Assembly: GCA_039707465.1 (NCBI GenBank)
Contig: CM077651.1
Span: 18,317,519-18,381,518, forward strand
Origin: Rhabdophis nuchalis
Taxonomy: Eukaryota > Chordata > Lepidosauria > Squamata > Natricidae
Reading direction: 5' to 3'
Length of the DNA: 64,000 bases
Positions 1 through 11,082 of this stretch are shown here, piece after piece. Position 1 is the stretch's first letter. Every line of letters starts with the position of its first letter. The notes below the pieces were generated by a model. That model was not told where the DNA came from. It saw nothing but the letters and a program-made list of their open reading frames with translations, and did no database searches. The translations under genes were made by a program, and so were the position numbers.

Positions 1-319
1 TAATACAGCAATAAAAATGAATTGCATGAAAAATATAGCTGAGTTATCAAAATACGAAGTTGCTGATCTGAAGGAATTTTATCTTCCTTTTCTTTTCCAT
101 CCTTGGTTGGCACCAGCTAGTGGCTTCTGTTTTCACATATGTTTGCAAGTTTTTCAATACTTAAAAAGTAAAGTAGTTTGCACTCTTTCACCAAAAAGAA
201 TAATACAGTGAAATATTCATTCTTAAATTTCTTCAGGGTTGAATTATCCTGTTAAAAATGGTAGCATGAATAAGATGCATATATCAGATTTATTCCTGTT
301 GATGGCTTTATTTTTAATA
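1..319. other. No recognised feature
   Basis: AT-rich sequence in which I recognise no gene or repeat family. Short open frames here lack any family signature. Confidence 0.5.
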
Positions 320-656
320 GTTGATAACCTGGTGTTGCCCAGGTATTTATTTATAGGGGGGAAATGTCCAGACCAAATGTAATTTCTAATATTGGATTTT
401 CCTCCTTACAGAGGAAGTCCCCTTGTGGAGTACTATGAAACTGCTACAATGGCAACTCCACTGGGCTGTACAGTAGAAGCCATTATAAGGCACAACAGGC
501 TGTATCTTAACAGAACACACACAGAGAGGGGTGTTAGGGGTGTCTTACCTCATAGTAATATTTTCCAGAGAGTAAGTCATCTGTGTACTAAGTTTGGTTG
601 AAATTGCTTGAGGCATTCCAGAGTTGTGTTGGAACACACACACACACACACACACA
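320..656 (+). repeat. Possible unclassified interspersed repeat ending in (CA)n
   Basis: The segment opens with a short GC-containing hairpin-like stretch (CCTGGTGTTGCCCAGG, 328-343) and ends with a phrase around 590-633 that leads straight into an (AC)n run at 634-656. This organisation resembles moderately repetitive elements I have seen in reptile DNA, but I cannot name the family. The 69-codon frame inside it (392-601) matches nothing I know. Confidence 0.3.
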
Positions 657-1042
657 ATCAAATGAGTGTTTATGACATTTGGTCACTAGGAGTCAAAACT
701 GACTCAAATGGGGGGGGGAGGATCATCTGACCCTGAAAGAATTATTTTCCCACAACTGTTTGTAGGAATTAAACTTAAACGTGTATTGAAATGAATACAT
801 ATATCCACTCTGGATTACAGTCTGATGAAAAATATTTCAAATAACAACTTCGTCTTTCTCCTGGCATCATCTGTTATATCTAACTATTCAATTACAAATG
901 GATTGGTTCTGTTTTCTTTTATTTGCCTAGAATATTGAACTTTTTAATCACATGTGACTACATGAGCTCTATCCTACAAAGAGGTGAAATACTGACATAT
1001 CCAGAAGTATGTTAGCACTAAGAATGGTATCAGCAAGCATTC
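657..1042. other. No recognised feature
   Basis: Unique-looking AT-rich DNA with a short G run near 711-718. No coding or repeat signal recognised. Confidence 0.45.
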
Positions 1043-1050
1043 TTTATCAT

Positions 1051-1734
1051 AATAATAATAATAAATTTAATTTATAGACCGCTCTCTCTCCCCGAAGGGA
1101 CTCGAGGCGATGCACAGGGGAATTAAAAAACATACGAACATAAATACACAATAAATATATAAAATCAGATTAAACAATTTATCCCTGCGCTAAAAAACCT
1201 AAAATCCTAAAAACTAAACCCCTTAAAAAGCCAATTAAAATGATTTATATATTCAGACTAAAAAGGCTGGAGGTAGGTTAGGTTAGGCCAGGCCGGCCTG
1301 CTGAAAGAGATGGGTCTTGAGCTTTTGACGGAAGGCGCGGAGGTCCTGGGTTGTTCTAAGCTCGGGGGGTAGGTCGTTCCATAGAGCTGGGCCCGCCACA
1401 GAGAAGGCCCTTCCCCTGGCATTGCCTAGTGGACGGCACCCGGAGAAGTCCCTCTCTATGGGAGCGAATCGGTCGAAGGGATGTATGGGGCAGGATGCGA
1501 TCTCGCAGATAGCTAGGTCCCGTGCCATGGAGCGCTTTAAAGATGGTGATCAGCACCTTGAAGCGCACCCAAAAGACCACAGGCAGCCAGTGCAGCTCGC
1601 GCAGGAGCGGTGTTACGTGGGAATGCCTAGGGGCACCCAGAATTGCCCGCGCGGCCGCATTCTGGGCTAGCTGTAGTCTTCGGGTGCACCTCAAGGGCAG
1701 CCCCATGTAGAGAGCATTACAGTAGTCATTACAG
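1051..1734 (-). mobile_element. L2 LINE, 5'-truncated, with target duplication
   Basis: Read on the minus strand it encodes the C-terminal part of the L2 ORF2 protein: DYCNALYMGLPLRCTRR, LLRELHWLPV and, in another frame, GPALWNDLPPELRTT. A frameshift or small deletion separates the two parts near 1410-1430, so the copy is dead. The 3' UTR (1051-1282) carries the hairpin typical of reptile L2 tails and ends in (AAT)n at 1051-1063. TTTATCAT occurs at 1043-1050 and 1735-1742, a likely 8-bp target duplication. Truncation at the C-terminal domain is the usual result of incomplete reverse transcription. Confidence 0.9.
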
Positions 1735-1798
1735 TTTATCATGGACCTTTTTATTTACTCACCCAGTCACTGATTCATTGATTCACTGATTGATTTGT

Positions 1799-1845
1799 TC
1801 ATCCGTCCATCCATCCATCCATCCATCCATCCATCCATCCATCCA
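1799..1845. repeat. (ATCC)n microsatellite
   Basis: About eleven uninterrupted ATCC units lie roughly 60 bp beyond the 5' end of the minus-strand L2 copy. Confidence 0.95.
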
Positions 1846-2984
1846 GTACATGACTCTGTAGTGCCACCACTTGTCTTAATGGCAGTACCCTCTGATAATC
1901 AACCATTTTATAAGTTGAGAAAAGTTTAATTGAATCCTCCAAGTTGGCTTCCTTCTTTGTATAGCTCTTTTGTGAGAGCAAAGTCTTTAGCGATAGAAAT
2001 GTCCAAAAGAGAAAAGAAAAAGAATGCCATTAAATGTATGCCAATGAACTGTATGGCTTCATGATGGTGAAAGGAGCATACTAAGAGAGAAAAGCAAATA
2101 CTTTTAGTGCTTTTTCTGTAGAAAGCAGGGTGAAGGGCAAAATCAAAGGACCTTTCCTTACTTGCAGTTAACTGCAGCACAAACGTCACCTTGCAACCTC
2201 ATTTTGTGCCCTGTGCCAAGGACACTGCTTTCATGGGGTCTCCAGCTGAGATGAGAGGCAGCATTAATTGTCCTTAGTTGTTCCAGGTTTAATTCAGTGC
2301 TTTCCTGTTAAGCCATCAGAAGTGTTGTGATGTTTCACTGATCGATTGCTGATGTGCTCAAATAACTCTTAGGGGTTGAGCGTGGTATAGCTGCAGAAAG
2401 CCATTTGGACCATCCTATACAGTCATTATGGTTTGGGCAACAGGTCCAATTCTTTCAAATTGAGTTTTCTTTATGTATTCATTAGGACTCTGAGGTGATC
2501 CTTGCCTCTAATAATGGTATCCAAAAGTAATCTTACTAGGGACACCTTTTTAGTGTGGCCACATGAAACACTTACGCAGAACCAAAATACATTTGGCAGA
2601 TGACCAAACTGCTGGTCTAACCATCTGTCAAAGGTGTGTTCTTTCTTTTCCTTATTAAAGAAACTGGTACCAGGATTGTTTTCTGCATCTCCAAAGCTGG
2701 TAGATAATTGGCCTCAAGGAACAACAAATAGAGGAACCAAGGAACGATTGCTATCTTTGCTCTTTATGCCTCTAGTGCTTAATGTGATAAAAGATGGAAG
2801 GCATCAATTGTTTTGGAGCCATTTTCCAAGTTAACTCTTTGTAATTCTCAGTTTTTTTTAATTAAGGAGATGATTGTGTTTGAGCCTTATCTGGATCAAA
2901 AACTGAAAGCTGAGGACCTGGGATGAAGAGATAGAAAGCTGTTTCCTCAATATTTACTAAATGCATATGCATTGCATATGTAAT
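1846..2984. other. No recognised feature
   Basis: Repeat-poor, AT-rich sequence. I recognise no gene, although short divergent repeats may escape visual reading. Confidence 0.4.
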
Positions 2985-3231
2985 AAGCCCCGGTTGCACA
3001 GTGGTTAGAGTGCATTACTGCAGGCTACTGCCAGCTGCCTGCAACTTGGCAGTTCAAATCCTACCAGGCTCATGTTTGACTCAGACTTCCATCCTTCCGA
3101 GGTTGGTAAAATGAGGACCCAGATTGTTTGGGGCAATATACTGACTTTGTAAACTGCTTAGAGAGGGCTGTAAAACACTGTAAAGCGGTACATAAGTCTA
3201 AGTGTTATTGCCATAGTGCTATTGCTATTGA
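2985..3231 (+). repeat. tRNA-derived SINE with L2-like tail
   Basis: The 5' part has a polymerase III type head (GCACAGTGGTTAGAGTGC as A-box region, AGTTCAAATCC as B box). The body is followed by a tail of the form TGTAAACTGCTTAGAGAGGG...TAAAGCGGTACATAAGTCTAAG, ending in CTATTG-rich repeats. At least three more copies occur in this window (20973, 45908, 55708). The tail resembles L2/MIR 3' ends, which suggests mobilisation by L2 machinery; that part is inference. Confidence 0.85.
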
Positions 3232-4214
3232 GAACTACAATTGCTCTTGTATTCTTTATTGAGGCTCACACTAACAATGATAACAGAAGGCAAATAGACA
3301 TTGTTTTTGATTAATGATTTTGTTAGGTTAAAGAAGCATTGAGTTATATTAAGTCAATATTACACTTTGTGCATTGCAATCTAAATTGAAGTGGCTTATT
3401 GAAAGGGGTGGATGTCCTACAGCTCCTACCACACAATCAGATTTCAGTTATCTTGAATGCCTCCTATGTAAAATAAATAAAAGTATGGCCCACTGAATTC
3501 TTCTACTTTGCTTCTTTCCTTTAATGCTCATGCTATATAATTCATGTTAAGTTTGCATACCCAGTCAAAACTGCACTTGGAAAAATATCATTAATCAAAA
3601 AACAATTTAACAGACTTCTTGACAGAAGAACTGGACTTTTTTTGGGAGGGGGGGCTGGGAGCAGCAGCAACATAACTCTCCAAATCTTTCAGCAAAGGAC
3701 AATTTCATGCAAATAGAAACCCATCCTTTTGTCCCCTTAATGTTTGCAGGTTTTCTGTTTCAGTAGCAAATATTTTGTTCTTTTCTTCTGCCCCCTTTTA
3801 TGCTCATGTTTACACTCTGTCAACAAAACCAATCAACTAATAGCGACCGAGTAAAATTTGCTTCTTTAGCCAAAGCCAAAAAAGAAAAAAGAAAGAAGCT
3901 ACGATTCTGTGCTGAATTCTCACTTCTTCAATTCTAAATTTAATACATTTATTTATTTGTCTTCTATTTCCTTCTACAAATATTTCCTTTGGTTTAAGGA
4001 TGATTAATGTGTCGGCCTTCATATACATGCCCATGGACATGCAGTTAACTAGCTATGGATAAAGAATCCTGATTCTAAAGGGGACACAGCAAGACAAAGA
4101 GATGGGTATGAGTGAACGTGAGGGAGGAGGCAGCTGAAATCTAACTTTCAGCAAGATAAGAGAAGTAATTGATGTGGAAAAAACAACACTATGAATCTAT
4201 AGTTTTGATTCATA
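3232..4214. other. No recognised feature
   Basis: AT-rich DNA with a T/G-rich run at 3638-3656. Nothing coding recognised. Confidence 0.4.
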
Positions 4215-4222
4215 TATATGGT

Positions 4223-4580
4223 ATAGTAAAGGTAAAGGTTCCCCTCACACATATGTGCTAGTTTTTCCTGACTCTAGGGGTCAGTGCTCATTTCTGTTAC
4301 AAAGCCGAAGAGCCAGCGCTGTCTGAAGACATCTCCGTGGTTATATGGCCGGCATGACTCAATGCCAAAGGCGCACGGAATGCTGTTACCTTCCCACCAA
4401 AGTGGTCCCTATTTTTCTACTTGCATTTTTACATGCTTTCAAACTGCTTGGTTGGCAGAAGCTGGGACAAGTAATGGGAGCTCACTCTGTTATGTGGCGC
4501 TAGGGATTCGAACCGCTAAACTGCCGACCTTCTGATCGACAAGCTCAGCATCTTAGTCACTGGGCCACCAGGTCCCCCTC
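4223..4580 (-). repeat. Sauria SINE, full length
   Basis: On the minus strand it starts with the tRNA-like head (GTGACTAAGATGCTGAGC, then GGTTCGAATCCCTAG as B box). It passes through the conserved body (ACTTGTCCCAGC; CCACTTTGGTGGGAAGGTAA; CGCTGGCTCTTCGGCTTTG) and ends in the Bov-B-like tail CTTTACCTTTAC. TATATGGT at 4215-4222 and 4581-4588 is a probable 8-bp target duplication. The family is known from squamates and depends on Bov-B LINEs for movement. Confidence 0.92.
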
Positions 4581-4586
4581 TATATG

Positions 4587-4626
4587 GTGTGTGTGTGTGT
4601 ATATATATACACACACATACACACAC
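4587..4626. repeat. Compound (TG)n(TA)n(CA)n tract
   Basis: Alternating dinucleotides immediately follow the SINE target duplication. The tract is nearly self-complementary and could fold. Confidence 0.9.
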
Positions 4627-5770
4627 AAACAAATAAATTATCTTCCATATAAAATTGTCAGTATGTGTTTCTGCTTTCAACTACTGAGCCAAATTGCTGT
4701 TGCATGCTGTTGCATGTTCAGTAACAGGCTCAGTGAAGATTAACTGCTTTCCCACATGATTTTAATCCCCTCCCAAATCATCTACAAAGCATAGTTTATT
4801 TGGAAGCCCATTCTTTAGAAAAACAGGAGGGGAAAATGTCCTAGTTTTTATGACATAAGAATAGGGAGGAAGTACTGGAGACATATTTGCTTCAATTCTT
4901 CTACATAATTGTACTTTGAAATAATTGGTCATTTTACATCAGTCTTTTTGGTTAAAATGTGTAGCTTTCAGTTTGCTGACCTCTGGAACGAATACATTTT
5001 TTGAATGCAGTTTGGGTCACCGAGTGTGTATGTTAGGCAGATGAAGTTAGACTTTGTTCTTTCAGTCCAAGCAGTTGTAGAGCTACGATTGTAGCCAGTG
5101 GCATTCGGGATCTTTAGCCAAACACAAAACAAAATTGCAGCCTGGGAAATGGCATATTTGTCCTGAGGTTTAAACTGAAAATGTGATGACCTACTAACTA
5201 CTCTAGTTTAAATATTTCTCGCAGCAGAATAGAAGGAAACTTGTGCTTTCCACCAGTCGGGTTTGGTTTGATCGATAGTAGAGTCTGATGAACATTTATT
5301 GTTTGCACTGGGTATAGCTAAGCTATGGTCAATCCTTTCTCCCTCCCTCAGCTCTAATTCTATCTTTGTACAACTTTATATAAATATAATTTTTCCCTTG
5401 TGTGATATAAAACAAGAGTTTTCCAAACTGCTGCTCATAAAGTGCTGATCTGAAACTTTCATAATTCCTATATAACATACTTTTTGCTGACCAGGAATTC
5501 TGTTTTTGATGACTGTAAAACCAATCACAGCGATAGATTGACCCAAAACCTAATATCGTGGCCAATTATAGATACAGTCATCAGTTAGAGTGAACCACAT
5601 ATTTACTCCCAAAGTAAAGTATACTTCTGAAGCAATCATTACCATCTTGTTTTGCCTAGTCTGGTTGCTTTAACCATAGATTAGCATGACAGAACATATA
5701 TCACTCCAAATAGATAATACATAAATGAATGAATTTGTCTTTGACAATTCTATACTTCCTGTATTTCCTA
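4627..5770. other. No recognised feature
   Basis: Unique-looking AT-rich DNA with scattered short open frames lacking known motifs. Confidence 0.4.
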
Positions 5771-6330
5771 CATAAACCTGGAATACTGCATCCAGTTTTG
5801 ATCACCACATTATAAAAAAAAAATGTTGAGATTCTGGAAAGAGTGCAGAGAAGAGCAACAAAGATGATTAGAGACCTGGAGGCTAAAACATATGAAGAAC
5901 AGTTACAGAAGTTGGGTATGTTTAATCTAGAGCAGTGATGGCTAACCTTTTTTTCCTTGGGTGCCAAAAGCTAGCATGCCTATGCAACAGCATGGGAGTA
6001 TGTGCCCACACCCATAATGCAATGCCCTCCCACAGGCCCTGCTCCCCTGCCCTTATGCACATACTGCCCTTGTAAGCACATGTGTCTCCCCGTGCTCCCC
6101 CCAAATCTTCAAAATCAGCTGGCCAGCAGGAGGCACACACCCATCTGTGGTTGAGCTGAGCTGGAAGATGGTTGATGTACCTGCAAAGAGGGCTTTGGTT
6201 GCCACCTGTGGCACGTGTGCCACAGGTTCACCACCATGGGTCTAAAGAAAAGGACTAGGGGTGACATGATAGTATTCCAATATTTGAGAGGTTCATACAA
6301 GGATGAGGGGATCAAACTATTCAAACTTCA
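5771..6330 (+). mobile_element. CR1 LINE fragment, split by a hAT insertion
   Basis: Left part 5771-5932 encodes the CR1 C-terminal phrase [24 protein letters not shown]. The right part resumes after the insertion as RTRGDMIVFQYL and ends near 6330. The element between them (5933-6239) is a hAT transposon. The CR1 copy is truncated at both ends and carries small indels, so it is an old relic. Confidence 0.88.
5933..6239. mobile_element. Non-autonomous hAT transposon, CAGTGATGG family
   Basis: Begins CAGTGATGGCTAACC and ends GGTTCACCACCATGG, imperfect inverted termini. ATCTAGAG (5925-5932) and GTCTAAAG (6240-6247) form a 6/8 matching 8-bp target duplication. It has no transposase frame. It interrupts CR1 coding sequence, so it is younger than that copy. 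Confidence 0.85.
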
Positions 6331-6762
6331 TAGAATCGATTATGAACTAAAGGAAATATGGACACATATGATAAGACCTCTGCATAAATTTACAAACAAA
6401 TTTAATGATGGTATTTGTTGAATGAACAACAGTAGATGGAAATACTAACAGATATTGTATCTCAGAACATGGTAGTTGATCTGAGCAATTTTAGGGACCA
6501 GGACATAACTGGTAAAATTTATGTTATGTTATGTTAATGGATTTTAGTTTTAATTATTATTTTTAAACAATTATTCCAGAACTGATTTTTTCCCCACCGA
6601 TTTGATTATTTTGTCATTTGTCCATGGCATATTTTTTTTGGTGTACCATTTTGTGTTACCTCCACAGATAAATTGATAGGTTGATAACAACTTCCCAGGA
6701 TAAGTATGGTAATATTAATTAATTGTCCTTTTTTGAGAGGGGAAAAAATAGAATTCCCAATA
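6331..6762. other. No recognised feature; short TATGT repeats
   Basis: AT-rich DNA with a few TTATG repeats around 6519-6536. No family recognised. Confidence 0.4.
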
Positions 6763-6770
6763 TTGTAAAG

Positions 6771-6898
6771 CAGGGGTCTCCAACCTTTGCAACTTTAAGT
6801 CTGAAGGACTTCAGCTCCCAGAATTCAGCTTTGCTGGCTGGAGAATTCTGGGAGCTGAAGTCCTTCAGACTTAAAGTTGCAAAGTTTGAGGACCCCTG
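6771..6898. mobile_element. Palindromic hAT MITE
   Basis: A 128-bp element whose two halves are almost perfect reverse complements over about 55 bp each, starting CAGGGGTCTCCAACC and ending GAGGACCCCTG. TTGTAAAG is duplicated exactly at 6763-6770 and 6899-6906, the 8-bp signature of hAT transposition. Other copies are at 44498 and 47082. It codes for nothing. Confidence 0.93.
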
Positions 6899-6906
6899 TT
6901 GTAAAG

Positions 6907-8229
6907 GACATGAAGAATGTCTGTGTTGAAAGTAACTACCTTTTATAGAGCTAACAACAGGAACTCCTGTGATGGAGATTTCTTCAAAAGAGGGAACTTA
7001 GCCACACCTAGTATTTATGCACATATTTGAAGAGTTACTCTGCATTGTGTGCTAATTAATATCTTTATGCAAACATTAAATATTACAGAAACTGAGTTTG
7101 ACAGATTCAGTTAATTTAAAAGTTTCTACTTGATTTACTTCATAACTGAGGAAGGAAAAGTGTTTGGAAAAATACTACAATTCATCTTTACATTCATTAA
7201 TGTTATCATTGATAATTTGATCCATTATAAGTTTTGATTTAATCTTTTTTCCAGGCTGCTCCCCCCCCCCATCTTTATTCTTCAATGGTTTATAGCACAA
7301 AGTAGTTACTGATTATTATGATATACATGACACTTATCAAGAATATCACCTAATTTCATGACATGAGTAAATAGTGCCAAAAATGTAACCAGATGCATTT
7401 GCATCTGAACTTTTTTTATCTTCATTTTTACTTAAACTTTTACTTAATTTAAATGTATTAAATTAAACCTATATCCACAGAAAGCCTCTTAGATTTTGTT
7501 GCAATTAGTTGCAGTTTACTATCTTAAGACTTTATATCTTCCAGTACAAAGAACAAACAAACAACAATCAACAAATTTTTATTGACTATAAATCATCAAG
7601 TTTACTCATTTTAATAGTACATTCTGCCCTCTAGTGGAATGCACATATATTTTAAATGAAAAACTATTTCACTCATTTTTTCCCCAGAGGAAACCACATT
7701 TTTCTGCCTGTGGAAAAATCAAACTAAATAAAAATAAAAAGATTGGGGCAACCCTTGTTCCTGTTTGACCATTTTTTTCTTAATGAATTTGTGTATTTGC
7801 TATGCAGCAAGTCCCTGCTTCAGACAAACCAGCCAACAATACACATAGATAAATATACCATCTTTAGATATCTTTCCACAAAGACAAAAAATAAATAAAA
7901 TTAAAAGGAAACTACAAAAAAATCTACCCTCCAACAGTCAATAACAGATAAACTGGGATTAACACCAAACAAGCACTAACCAATCAAGCAGAAAACAGTA
8001 CCCAGATCAAGAAACCACCAAGGAGAAACTCCCTCCATACCAGCATGGTACTGTATATGAACAAGGAGCAAAAACCACACTCAGTAGCACTGATGTTACC
8101 TAGTTGGTTAATGAAATGGTTGCAACCAAGCTCAGAGACTACTGAGGACTGTTTGATTTACACTTTCATTTTACTAAAGCTAATGCTTTGCACATAGAAA
8201 TGGTCCTAGCTCTTATTATTTAACACTTC
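6907..8229. other. Mostly no recognised feature; holds a CTCF-like site
   Basis: AT-rich DNA with a C-run at 7260-7270. The only feature I can support is the CTCF-like motif at 7624-7637, listed separately. Confidence 0.4.
7624..7637 (-). promoter_or_regulatory. Candidate CTCF binding site
   Basis: Minus strand reads CCACTAGAGGGCAG, matching the vertebrate CTCF core consensus at every informative position. It sits in otherwise repeat-free DNA. Occupancy cannot be judged from sequence. Confidence 0.55.
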
Positions 8230-8475
8230 TGGAATGGGGTGCCAAAAAGATTGTCCGTACCCTACCCCCCATAGCCTGGGTGACAGAACTGGAAGTGACC
8301 CAGGCTGGCCATGCCCCCAAAGTGGTTCCCCAGTTACCGTTGTTGCCATCTTTTTTTGGGGGGGGGGAGTTTAATTGAATTGTGCATCTGCGCACAGCAC
8401 ACATCCAGCACGTGCATGGGCGTGAAGTGCACATACGAGCAAACCGGCAGTAACACCAGCTAGAACCCACCCCTG
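8230..8475. mobile_element. hAT-like fragment
   Basis: The right end GAACCCACCCCTG and the CGCACAGCACAC/CATGGGCGTG-type interior match the CAGGGGTGGGTT hAT group seen elsewhere here. I cannot locate a convincing left terminus or target duplication. Confidence 0.45.
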
Positions 8476-8556
8476 GTATAGGGTCTCCTGCTCGAGCAAG
8501 GTGTTGGACGAGAAGGCCTCCAAGGTCCCTTCCAACTCTTTTATTCTGTTTTATGT
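8476..8556 (+). repeat. CR1-type 3' tail (CR1 or CR1-tailed SINE remnant)
   Basis: Contains GGTCTCCTGCTCGAGCAAGG and CTCCAAGGTCCCTTCCAACT, the conserved end shared by the CR1 copies and by the SINE at 31670. The upstream body is missing, probably displaced by the adjacent hAT-like segment. Confidence 0.75.
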
Positions 8557-9085
8557 TTGAGCTCCATATTCAATGAAACCAAAAGTTTTGATATGTAGAA
8601 ATTAGGGTGCTGGAAATGAGTTTGTGGAATAGGCAATCCATAATAATGCAATTTTGTTTCTGCTTTTTTTTTTAGACGTACAACTTTGAAAATGCTAAAT
8701 GGGCCTGAAATATTTGGAGGAGCATCTGGATATAAGTGAAGATTCTGCTACTTGCTTGCAACAATTCCTAAATTACAACTTCTCACTTGAATTTACAAGT
8801 TACAATCACTGCTATGTTCTTTTATAGAATATTTCTTTGACTGTGAAAACATGAAAATATGAAATATAAACATGTTGCTTTTTTTTTTTTGTTCTAACTA
8901 CATCAGTGCCATGCTACAATTGCACAAGTATTCTATTTATTCTCAAATTACAACAGGAAGAAATTAGAATTGTCATTTTAGGGATTTGGTTATTTTTCCC
9001 TGAGAAATAATTGTGATAAAGAAGCCAATATGCATCTGACAGAAAATATCATAAAAATAACAAGTTGTATTTAGTGCACATGTGT
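8557..9085. other. No recognised feature
   Basis: AT-rich sequence with T-runs at 8664-8674 and 8879-8890. Confidence 0.4.
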
Positions 9086-9300
9086 GTGTGTGTGTGTGTG
9101 ATATGTTTTTGTGCTGATAAATAAATAAATAAGGGAGACTAGTATAGTTCTATTTCAAACTATTTAGCTCTCATTAGCTAGCCATACCCTTACTGGGATT
9201 AGAACCTGAGAAGAATTACATGTGAGGCAGTTGCAATTGCCACTAGACCACAGGTTCTCCTCCTGATCAGCTGAGCCAGGGGAATAAGTATATATTTGTG
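9086..9300 (-). repeat. tRNA-like element next to (TG)n
   Basis: Follows a (TG)n run at 9082-9100. On the minus strand it carries a tRNA-like region (GGTCTAGTGGCAATTGC, then GGTTCTAATCCCAGTAAGGG as B box), then TAGCTAATGAGAGCTAAATAG and a tail CTAGTCTCCCTTATTTATTTATCAGCAC. Related copies are at 18444, 61085 and 61405. Probably a SINE, family unnamed. Confidence 0.6.
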
Positions 9301-9336
9301 TCACAACACTGTGGTAAGCCCCAAATATGGGAGGGA

Positions 9337-9410
9337 GCATACATACACACACACACATATGCACATGTATACATACATACACACACACACACACATACAC
9401 ACACACATTA
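9337..9410. repeat. (CA)n compound microsatellite
   Basis: CA/TACA-rich tract between the tRNA-like element and the Penelope-type tail. Confidence 0.9.
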
Positions 9411-9420
9411 TAATATATAT

Positions 9421-9545
9421 AATTTTCATGGGTGTAGGTATGCTGGCATTACCTGCTTCGGGGATTTTCCCGTGTATATAGCATGGAGATGTTATTGCAA
9501 CGTTTCGGCAAGATCTCACTTGCCATCATCAGGCAGACAGAAGCC
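9421..9545 (-). mobile_element. Penelope-like 3' tail fragment
   Basis: The minus strand matches the end of the Penelope copy at 40805: GAAGCCTG..ATGATGGCAAGTGAG, CTTGCCGAAACGTTGCAATA and ACACGGGAAAATCCC. No coding part remains. It is bordered by (CA)n and (TA)n. Confidence 0.7.
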
Positions 9546-10761
9546 TATATATATATATATATAAATTCAAACATAGATTTGACACAATAAGTACATGTAC
9601 TTGTGCTTGATTTCCATGTATATAGTTATGGCTAGAGCAAGCACTAGGTACATAACTAGATGTGGAAATAAAAATTTACTGTGTGTAGCAAGGCAGAAAT
9701 GATCATACAATTGTAAAGCCAGGATCTATTTTGTTCAATAGCTGAATACGTATGTGACTGATACAGGACCTAAGTTATTTTAACCCCATTAGATGGCACT
9801 GTTGGGTGGCATAATTGTATTCTAGTACTGTACAGTGAGTTAAATTATGGGCAGTGAAGTATCAGGTATATGCCAATCAACCAATGAATTTATTTCAGTC
9901 TAACAAATGGAACCTATTCACTGTTTTTTCCCCATTTAACAGAAATGTTGAACAATCCCTACCCCACCAATTGCTTCTCCAAATCTTTGGGCTCTGTGAT
10001 GTACAGCCCTGCAGTTAATGTAAGCAAAATATTAATATGTATTTGCTGATCTTTACTGATAGAAATGAGGCGACTTTGGATTAACTCGAAACTAATCATA
10101 GGCACTAGGTCTTAGTGTTTCTTAAAGGATTATACATATATACTTTCACAGCATTAGCAAATAGGAACAATGTGTTGCAGTTGGAATTTGATAAGGGGAT
10201 AACAAACTGTTTAGCAGAAGTTAGCCACTGAAATCTTATAAGGAATGCCATTAATGGATTGGGTTGGATTACAGATTGTGCTACAAGATTTGAGAGTCCA
10301 TTTGCTTCTGTCTAACGTTATAAACAATCTGATACAATGGAGATAGTAAATTAATTCCAGATGCAGTTATACCGAGAAGATATGCTTGTTCACCACCAAC
10401 TTAATGTATACCTATTTGAATGGTCTAATGGATAATAGAAAATCATGCCATTCTTTCCCCAGAATTCAACACTTTCTTAATACAAATTGGAACTTCAATC
10501 CAAAGTCATTCACTCCGGCAGTGGCAGATGGTGGGGCAGGAAGAAGATCCCATCTGCTAGCTTCATCAGCTCAACTGAGAGTGTATCTGTTTTTATTAGT
10601 CAGGGCCCTTCATCATCAGAGTTCTGCTATTATGTAAATTGATTAAAGCATCCACAGTTGAACAGGAGGTGGGATACTGAACTGTAACATGGAGAACACA
10701 GAGTACAATCAAATTCAAAGTCCGTATAGCTATATAGGTTCGGGGAGCTCACAAGCCTACA
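9546..10761. other. Mostly no recognised feature; weak CTCF-like match
   Basis: (TA)n at 9546-9563, then unique-looking AT-rich DNA. It contains the CTCF-like motif at 9786-9799. Confidence 0.4.
9786..9799 (+). promoter_or_regulatory. Weaker candidate CTCF site
   Basis: CCATTAGATGGCAC fits the degenerate core CCANNAGNNGGCNC, but it lacks the preferred base at position 4. It lies in divergent orientation to the stronger match at 7624. Confidence 0.3.
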
Positions 10762-10769
10762 GTGTAGGG

Positions 10770-10997
10770 CAGAGGCCAGCAACCCATGGCTCTGGAGCTG
10801 CATGTGACTCTTTCCTCCCTCTGCTGTGGCTCCCTGTAGCTCAAAATATGTGTCACATCCGCCAATGTGCGACATCTGCCGGTGCACAATTTTTTGAGTT
10901 TTTTGACCCCCAGTAGGTTTTGTGGCTCCCGGTGTTTTCTTTTCTGTGGGAAATGGATCCAAGTGGCTTTTTGAGTGTTTAAGGTTGCCGACCCCTG
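10770..10997. mobile_element. Non-autonomous hAT transposon, CAGGGGTCGGCAAC family
   Basis: Left end CAGAGGCCAGCAACCCATGG and right end GGTTGCCGACCCCTG are inverted with a few mismatches. Flanks GTGTAGGG (10762-10769) and AGATAGGG (10998-11005) match at 6 of 8 positions. Non-coding interior. Confidence 0.82.
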
Positions 10998-11082
10998 AGA
11001 TAGGGCAACAGTTCCCTTCTACTGAGCTTCCCATGTTGAATATGATTTAGGAGGTATAAAGCATGATTTAGGAGGTACTAAA

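Noticed and set aside
392..601. Possible exon preceded by a pyrimidine tract and AG
   Set aside because: The frame shows no known domain and lies in a probable repeat ending in (CA)n.
10630..11034. 134-codon minus-strand frame
   Set aside because: Largely overlaps the hAT element at 10770-10997; no known motif.
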